The notes below the pieces were generated by a model. It had not been told where the DNA came from, did no database searches, and saw only the letters and a list, made by a program, of their open reading frames with translations. The position numbers were made by a program, and so were the translations under genes. From Verrucomicrobiota bacterium (GTDB lineage Bacteria; Verrucomicrobiota; Verrucomicrobiia; Limisphaerales; JAHEOI01): a DNA stretch of 10,626 bases. The stretch spans positions 1 through 10,626 of the forward strand of contig JAHEOI010000216.1 in NCBI GenBank assembly GCA_018610125.1, written 5' to 3'. This document shows positions 6,987-10,626 of this stretch, piece by piece (the stretch's first letter is position 1; the number at the start of each line of letters is the position of its first letter).

Positions 6987-7256
6987 ATGGCTAAGATCAT
7001 TTTCAAGTCACTTTTTGTCCTGGTCATCCTGGCACTGCTCGTACTGATGGGGCTGGAAAATCCCCAAACGGTCCAGTTCAACTTTGATCCGATATTCTCT
7101 TCGATCACCGCCCCGTCGGCTCTCATGTATTTCGCTTTCTTTGCGATCGGCTTCATGACGGGCATCATTTTGCTTGCCGGGATGGGTGGCTCCAGCGGTG
7201 GTAGCGGCGGCGGCGGCAGTAGCAGCTCCAAAAGCAGCAGCAAAGACAAAAAGTAA
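6987..7256 (+). CDS. Small LapA-domain (DUF1049) membrane protein with Gly/Ser-rich tail
   Basis: An 89-residue membrane protein. Residues 5-22 (IFKSLFVLVILALLVLMG) form the first transmembrane helix, followed by the family signature LENPQTVQFNF and a second helix at about 44-66 that ends in GFMTGIILLAGM. This order, hydrophobic helix, N-x-x-x-V-x-F strand, second helix with a G-F-x-x-G motif, matches LapA-domain proteins, which in E. coli (LapA/YciS) help regulate lipopolysaccharide assembly in the inner membrane. The C-terminus, from residue 67, is a low-complexity Gly/Ser linker followed by a Ser/Lys tail instead of the usual coiled coil. The partner LapB is not adjacent. The gene is divergent from glgP and upstream of gltA; a long spacer with its own promoter suggests gltA is transcribed separately. 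The role in this organism is inferred from the domain only. Confidence 0.8.
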   Translation: MAKIIFKSLFVLVILALLVLMGLENPQTVQFNFDPIFSSITAPSALMYFAFFAIGFMTGIILLAGMGGSSGGSGGGGSSSSKSSSKDKK

Positions 7257-7263
7257 TTCCTGC

Positions 7264-7287
7264 CCAGCGCTTCGGCCAGCGCTTCGC
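7264..7287. repeat. Two tandem copies of a 12-base unit (CCAGCGCTTCG+G/C)
   Basis: CCAGCGCTTCGG at 7264-7275 is followed at once by CCAGCGCTTCGC at 7276-7287. The unit is rich in self-complementary GCGC, and AGCGC at 7266-7270 can pair with GCGCT at 7279-7283. It lies eight bases after the stop of the LapA-domain gene and could weaken read-through into gltA, but no T-tract follows. Confidence 0.6.
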
Positions 7288-7307
7288 GCTTCATGATCGA
7301 AAAAGCG

Positions 7308-7336
7308 TTGACGCCTTCCAAGGCATCCCCTAAACT
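7308..7336 (+). promoter_or_regulatory. Candidate sigma70-type promoter for gltA
   Basis: TTGACG at 7308-7313 (five of six to consensus), a 17-base spacer and TAAACT at 7331-7336 (four of six). Transcription would start near 7343, giving a leader of about 58 bases before the gltA ATG. The optimal spacing and position make this the best promoter candidate in the window; it may drive gltA-sucC-sucD together. Confidence 0.5.
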
Positions 7337-7400
7337 CCAAACGACGTGGAGAGAGCGCAGGTTGTTTATTAATTTCGGGTAAATCCAAAAGCGGGCCTAC

Positions 7401-8534
7401 ATGGCAGATTCGTCGACAGTTTCACGAGGATTGGAAGGGGTCGTTGCGGCTTCAACAAAGCTAAGCGACGTTCGAGGAGATATTGGCCAGCTCATTTATT
7501 GCGGCTATGACATTAACGAGCTGGCCGGCCAAGTCAGCTACGAAGAGGTGGTGCATCTCCTGCACTACGGGCATTTGCCAAACAAACGGGAGCTTGCCGA
7601 CCTTAAGGCGCAAATGGCTTCCGAACGGGAAATCCCGCAACAGATCATCGACATGATCAAGGGGTTCCCGAAAGACACGCCTCCGATGCATGTGGTTCGA
7701 AGCGGGATTTCAGCCCTTGGCTGCCTTGACCAAGAGCGCGACGCCGACACCCCGGAAAAGCGGCGCGAGATCTGCATCCGGATTGCCGCACGAATTCCTG
7801 TCGTCACGGCCTATTTCCATCGGATTCGCCAAGGGAAAGAGATCATCCCTTCCGATCCGAATCTCAGTGAAGCCGCCAATTTCCTTTACCTACTCGACGG
7901 GCAAACACCGGAACCGGAAAAGGAGAAGACAATTGATCTTTGCTACGTGCTCCATGCCGATCATGGCATGAATGCGTCCACTTTCAGCGCTCGTGTGACA
8001 ATCGCCACGCTGAGCGATATTTATTCCGCCATCACCACCGCGATCGGCACCCTTAAAGGGCCTCTTCATGGCGGCGCCAACGAGGGCGTCATCAAGATGC
8101 TCCAAGAAATCGGGACGCTGGAAAATGTTGACGATTACATCGGCGATTGCCTGAGAAATAAGAAGAAGGTGATGGGGATAGGCCACCGCATTTACAAGAC
8201 CTTGGATCCTCGCGCTCCTCATTTGAGAAAGATGGCGCATATCCTGAGCGAGAAAATGGGGGAAGCGAAGTGGATCAAGATGAGCGACCGTATCGCCGAC
8301 ATCATGCTCAAGGAGAAAAATCTCCATGCCAATGTCGATTTCTATTCGGCAACCGTTTACTACACCCTCGGGATCCCGGTCGATCTCTACACCCCGATCT
8401 TTGCAATCGCTCGAACGGCAGGCTGGACAGCCCACGTCCTTGAGCAGCTCGCGGACAATCGCCTCATTCGCCCCCAAAGCAGCTACATTGGACCGGAGGG
8501 CCTCAAAGTGACTCCGATCGAGCAACGCCAATGA
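7401..8534 (+). CDS. gltA: Citrate synthase (type I)
   Basis: Condenses oxaloacetate and acetyl-CoA to citrate, the entry step of the TCA cycle. The 377-residue length is that of dimeric type I enzymes, lacking the extra N-terminal part of the NADH-sensitive hexameric E. coli type (about 427). The catalytic residues are all visible: H223 in KGPLHGGANEG, H262 in MGIGHRIYK and D313 in ANVDFYSATVY. VLHADHGMNASTFSAR (183-198), and RPQSSYIGP near the C-terminus with a substrate-binding Arg (357), are also conserved. 2-Methylcitrate synthase (PrpC) is a close relative of similar length and cannot be excluded from sequence alone, but the following sucC and sucD favour a TCA role. The ATG at 7401 is the only start that fits; a ribosome binding site is not recognisable (GCGGG eight bases away at best). 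A promoter candidate lies at 7308-7336. Confidence 0.95.
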   Translation: MADSSTVSRGLEGVVAASTKLSDVRGDIGQLIYCGYDINELAGQVSYEEVVHLLHYGHLPNKRELADLKAQMASEREIPQQIIDMIKGFPKDTPPMHVVRSGISALGCLDQERDADTPEKRREICIRIAARIPVVTAYFHRIRQGKEIIPSDPNLSEAANFLYLLDGQTPEPEKEKTIDLCYVLHADHGMNASTFSARVTIATLSDIYSAITTAIGTLKGPLHGGANEGVIKMLQEIGTLENVDDYIGDCLRNKKKVMGIGHRIYKTLDPRAPHLRKMAHILSEKMGEAKWIKMSDRIADIMLKEKNLHANVDFYSATVYYTLGIPVDLYTPIFAIARTAGWTAHVLEQLADNRLIRPQSSYIGPEGLKVTPIEQRQ

Positions 8535-8558
8535 TGTCACCGGTGGAGCGAGCTCCCA

Positions 8559-8588
8559 GTGCAAGTGCAAGTGCAAGTGCAAGTGCAA
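8559..8588. repeat. Perfect hexanucleotide microsatellite (GTGCAA)5
   Basis: Five uninterrupted copies of GTGCAA lie between gltA and sucC, 25 bases after the gltA stop and 64 before the sucC start. One flanking base on each side also fits the period. The tract is outside any gene on the plus strand. It runs into the palindrome at 8585-8596. Confidence 0.95.
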
Positions 8589-8596
8589 GCGCTTGC
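8585..8596. repeat. Perfect 12-base palindrome GCAAGCGCTTGC
   Basis: The last GCAA of the hexanucleotide tract begins a perfect dyad, GCAAGC/GCTTGC. On RNA it can form only a short four-base-pair stem, while the TTGC arm could pair with any of the repeated GCAA units upstream, so alternative hairpins are possible. It could also be a protein binding site. No T-run follows, so a terminator is not supported. Confidence 0.6.
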
Positions 8597-8652
8597 CCCT
8601 TCGCCGTGCCAATTGACTTATAACCGTAACCAAGGCGCGACTTTTAACCAGA

Positions 8653-9855
8653 ATGAATCTCCACGAATATCAGGCCAAGCAGCTCTTATCCAAATCCGGC
8701 GCCCCGGTCCCTGAAGGCGACATCGCCCAGAGCGCGGAAACAGCCCGCCAGGTCGCCGAATCGCTTTTTTCGTCGGGACAGCGGCAGGTGGTCGTCAAAT
8801 CTCAAATCCACGCCGGCGGGCGTGGCAAAGGAACCTTTAAGGATGGATTCAAAGGCGGCGTCAAGCTCTGCCGCTCGGTCGAAGAGGCCGAACAAGCCGC
8901 CCGTGCGATGCTTGGCAACGTCCTGGTCACCCGTCAAACAGGCCCTGAAGGAAGGAAGGTCGACACCGTCCTAGTGGCGGGCGCGGAGACAATCAAGAAA
9001 GAATACTACGTCGCGGTGCTGCTCGATCGCTCGGTTTCCAAGCCGGTCATCATGGTCAGCACCGAAGGGGGCGTTGAGATCGAAGAGGTCGCCGCCAACA
9101 CCCCGGAGAAGATCGTGAAGGAATGGATCGATCCCGCCATTGGGATGAAACCGTTCCAAGCGCGCAAGCTGGCCGCCGCCCTGGGGATGCGGGGCGACCT
9201 GATGAAGCAGGCCCCGAAGCTCTTTTTGAGCCTTTATGAAACCTGGCGCAATTCGGACGCGTCGCTTGTCGAGATCAACCCGCTCTGTCTCGTGGAGCGA
9301 CCGGATGGCAAAGAGGCCTTGGCTGTGGTCGACGCAAAGATTTCCATCGATGACAACGCACTAAGCCGTCACCCTGAGATTCAAGAGATGCGGGATTTGG
9401 CCGAAGAGGCCCCCTTGGAGATTGAAGCCGGCAAGCACGGACTCAATTATATCAAATTGGATGGCAATATTGCGTGCCTGGTCAATGGCGCCGGCTTGGC
9501 CATGGCGACAATGGATATTATCAAGCACTACGGTGGTAACCCGGCCAACTTCCTCGATGTCGGGGGCGGCGCCAATAAAGAGCAAGTCGCTGCAGCGTTC
9601 CGGATTATTCTCAACGATCCGAATGTGAAAGCGATCCTGGTCAATATCTTCGGCGGCATCATGCAGTGCGACGTGATTGCTTCGGGTATCGTGGCCGCCG
9701 TCAAGGAGACACAACTCAACCTGCCGCTTGTCGTCCGGCTTGAAGGCAACAATGTCCAGCTCGGCAAGCAGATTCTCCAAGAGTCCGAGCTCGCCATCAC
9801 CAGCGGCGAAACCATGGCCGACGGCGCCGAAAAGGTGGTCCAAGCTGCCGGGTAA
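8653..9855 (+). CDS. sucC: Succinyl-CoA synthetase beta subunit (ADP-forming)
   Basis: The ATP-grasp subunit that, with SucD, interconverts succinyl-CoA and succinate with nucleotide phosphorylation in the TCA cycle. The 400 residues are slightly more than in E. coli (388). The N-terminus MNLHEYQAKQLL is the family start. VVVKSQIHAGGRGKG (46-60) is the nucleotide-binding segment of the ATP-grasp fold, SLVEINPL (204-211) holds the metal-binding region, and the CoA-ligase part has LDVGGGANKEQV (301-312) and ILVNIFGGIMQCDVIASGIV (from 328). No Shine-Dalgarno sequence precedes the ATG. It lies 118 bases after gltA, with a repeat-rich spacer, and 34 bases before sucD, so sucC and sucD are one transcription unit and gltA probably belongs to it too. 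Confidence 0.97.
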   Translation: MNLHEYQAKQLLSKSGAPVPEGDIAQSAETARQVAESLFSSGQRQVVVKSQIHAGGRGKGTFKDGFKGGVKLCRSVEEAEQAARAMLGNVLVTRQTGPEGRKVDTVLVAGAETIKKEYYVAVLLDRSVSKPVIMVSTEGGVEIEEVAANTPEKIVKEWIDPAIGMKPFQARKLAAALGMRGDLMKQAPKLFLSLYETWRNSDASLVEINPLCLVERPDGKEALAVVDAKISIDDNALSRHPEIQEMRDLAEEAPLEIEAGKHGLNYIKLDGNIACLVNGAGLAMATMDIIKHYGGNPANFLDVGGGANKEQVAAAFRIILNDPNVKAILVNIFGGIMQCDVIASGIVAAVKETQLNLPLVVRLEGNNVQLGKQILQESELAITSGETMADGAEKVVQAAG

Positions 9856-9889
9856 AATTTAACCGAACAGACTTCGCTTCTCTCATTTT

Positions 9890-10626
9890 ATGGCCATTCT
9901 AGTCGATCCTTCTACGAAGCTTCTCATCCAAGGCATAACCGGAAGTTTTGGAGCACGCCACGCCAAGCTCAGCTTGGAGTATGGGACCCAAGTCGTGGCC
10001 GGTGTCACTCCCGCAAAAAGCGGTCAATGGTTCGAGGAGAGCGTGCCCATCTTTGACACCGTTTCGGAAGCGGTCGCGAAGACAGGGGCCACCGCTTCGG
10101 CGATTTTCGTTCCGCCTGCATTGGCGGCCGACGCTATCCTGGAAGCGGTCGACGCGGATTTGGACGTCGTTGTCTGTGTGACCGAAGGGATCCCGGTACA
10201 GGACATGGTGCAAGTCAAGCGCGCCATGGAAGGACGTCGAACCCGTCTCGTCGGTCCCAATTGCCCCGGGTTGGTCACACCGGGCGAAGGCGAAAACTCG
10301 TATGGCGGTTGTCGGATCGGTATCGCGCCCGGCTACATCCACAAAAAGGGTCCTGTCGGAGTCGTCTCGCGCAGCGGCACCTTGACCTATGAAGCCGTCT
10401 GGCAGCTTACTTGCCGCGGAGTGGGCCAATCCACCTGCGTCGGTATCGGGGGCGACCCGGTCAACGGCCTTTCTCTCCGCGAGGCGGTCAAATACTTCAA
10501 TGATGATCCACAGACCGAAGGGATCATCATTATCGGCGAGATTGGAGGAACCGCGGAAGAGGAAGCGGCATCATGGATCAAGCAAAACGGCCGAAAGCCG
10601 GCTGCCGCGTTTATCGCCGGCACAAC
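9890..10626 (+). CDS. sucD: Succinyl-CoA synthetase alpha subunit, C-terminus beyond window
   Basis: The CoA-binding subunit that carries the phosphohistidine intermediate. The ATG at 9890 begins MAILVDPSTKLLIQGITGSFG, aligned to the usual start with its CoA-binding Rossmann motif (GITGSFGARH, 15-24). GGVTP-like AGVTPAKSG, VCVTEGIPVQDM, VGPNCPGLVTPGE, GVVSRSGTLTYEAV, QSTCVGIGGDPVNG and IGEIGGTAEEEAA all follow in the family order. 245 codons are present without a stop; the active-site His in the G-H-A-G motif should lie about ten residues after the window end. Compared with E. coli SucD, seven residues (GENSYGG, 134-140) are inserted between PGE and CRIGIAPG. It follows sucC by 34 bases and has no recognisable ribosome binding site. 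Confidence 0.96.
   Translation, partial: MAILVDPSTKLLIQGITGSFGARHAKLSLEYGTQVVAGVTPAKSGQWFEESVPIFDTVSEAVAKTGATASAIFVPPALAADAILEAVDADLDVVVCVTEGIPVQDMVQVKRAMEGRRTRLVGPNCPGLVTPGEGENSYGGCRIGIAPGYIHKKGPVGVVSRSGTLTYEAVWQLTCRGVGQSTCVGIGGDPVNGLSLREAVKYFNDDPQTEGIIIIGEIGGTAEEEAASWIKQNGRKPAAAFIAGT

Noticed and set aside
8613..8624. TTGACT and TATAAC before sucC as promoter boxes
   Set aside because: The two overlap and cannot belong to one promoter; neither has a partner at the right spacing.
7890..8633. Minus-strand open frame of 247 codons with a Leu-His repeat near its start
   Set aside because: It is antisense to gltA; the Leu-His run is only the translated GTGCAA microsatellite.
1..10626. tRNA or rRNA genes, CRISPR arrays, insertion sequences
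   Set aside because: None was recognised on either strand: no regular spaced repeats, no transposase-like protein and no clear cloverleaf.

Overview
The window carries nine protein-coding genes (one cut at each edge), a two-gene nucleotidyltransferase/HEPN module, and a few short repeats and hairpins. I see no rRNA, tRNA, CRISPR array or insertion sequence. The gene set (LapA-like membrane protein, type I citrate synthase, sucCD, an exported sulfatase, GT35 phosphorylase) fits a free-living Gram-negative bacterium of moderate GC. The sulfatase subtype and the almost complete lack of Shine-Dalgarno sequences would suit the PVC group (for example Verrucomicrobiota), but that placement is a guess.

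Left part (1-3216): the C-terminus of an IlvD/Edd-type dehydratase runs on the plus strand and converges, with a 26-base overlap, on a minus-strand pair. The pair is a HEPN protein (594-983) followed by a minimal nucleotidyltransferase (275-640), the layout of a HEPN/MNT toxin-antitoxin unit. Upstream of it, about 200 bases contain what may be the frameshifted remnant of a phosphatase-like gene. Next, also on the minus strand, is a secreted sulfatase whose active-site signature is C-S-P-S-L instead of C-x-P-S-R, then hisH.

Middle part (3200-6795), minus strand: rlmN (23S rRNA/tRNA m2A methyltransferase) overlaps the start of hisH by 17 bases, so the two are probably translated from one message. 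A 323-base gene-free stretch with several hairpins separates rlmN from a glycogen/alpha-glucan phosphorylase of the short MalP/GlgP type.

Right part (6987-10626), plus strand and divergent from glgP: a small two-helix LapA-domain protein with a Gly/Ser-rich tail, then gltA, sucC and the first 245 codons of sucD. Citrate synthase and both subunits of succinyl-CoA synthetase form a compact TCA-cycle cluster, with a sigma70-like promoter before gltA. A perfect five-copy GTGCAA microsatellite lies between gltA and sucC.

Most of the window is ordinary housekeeping metabolism. The points worth a second look are the altered sulfatase active site, the HEPN/MNT pair with its possible decayed neighbour, the hexanucleotide tract before sucC, a seven-residue insertion in SucD, the overlapping hairpins between glgP and rlmN, and the weak ribosome binding sites throughout.
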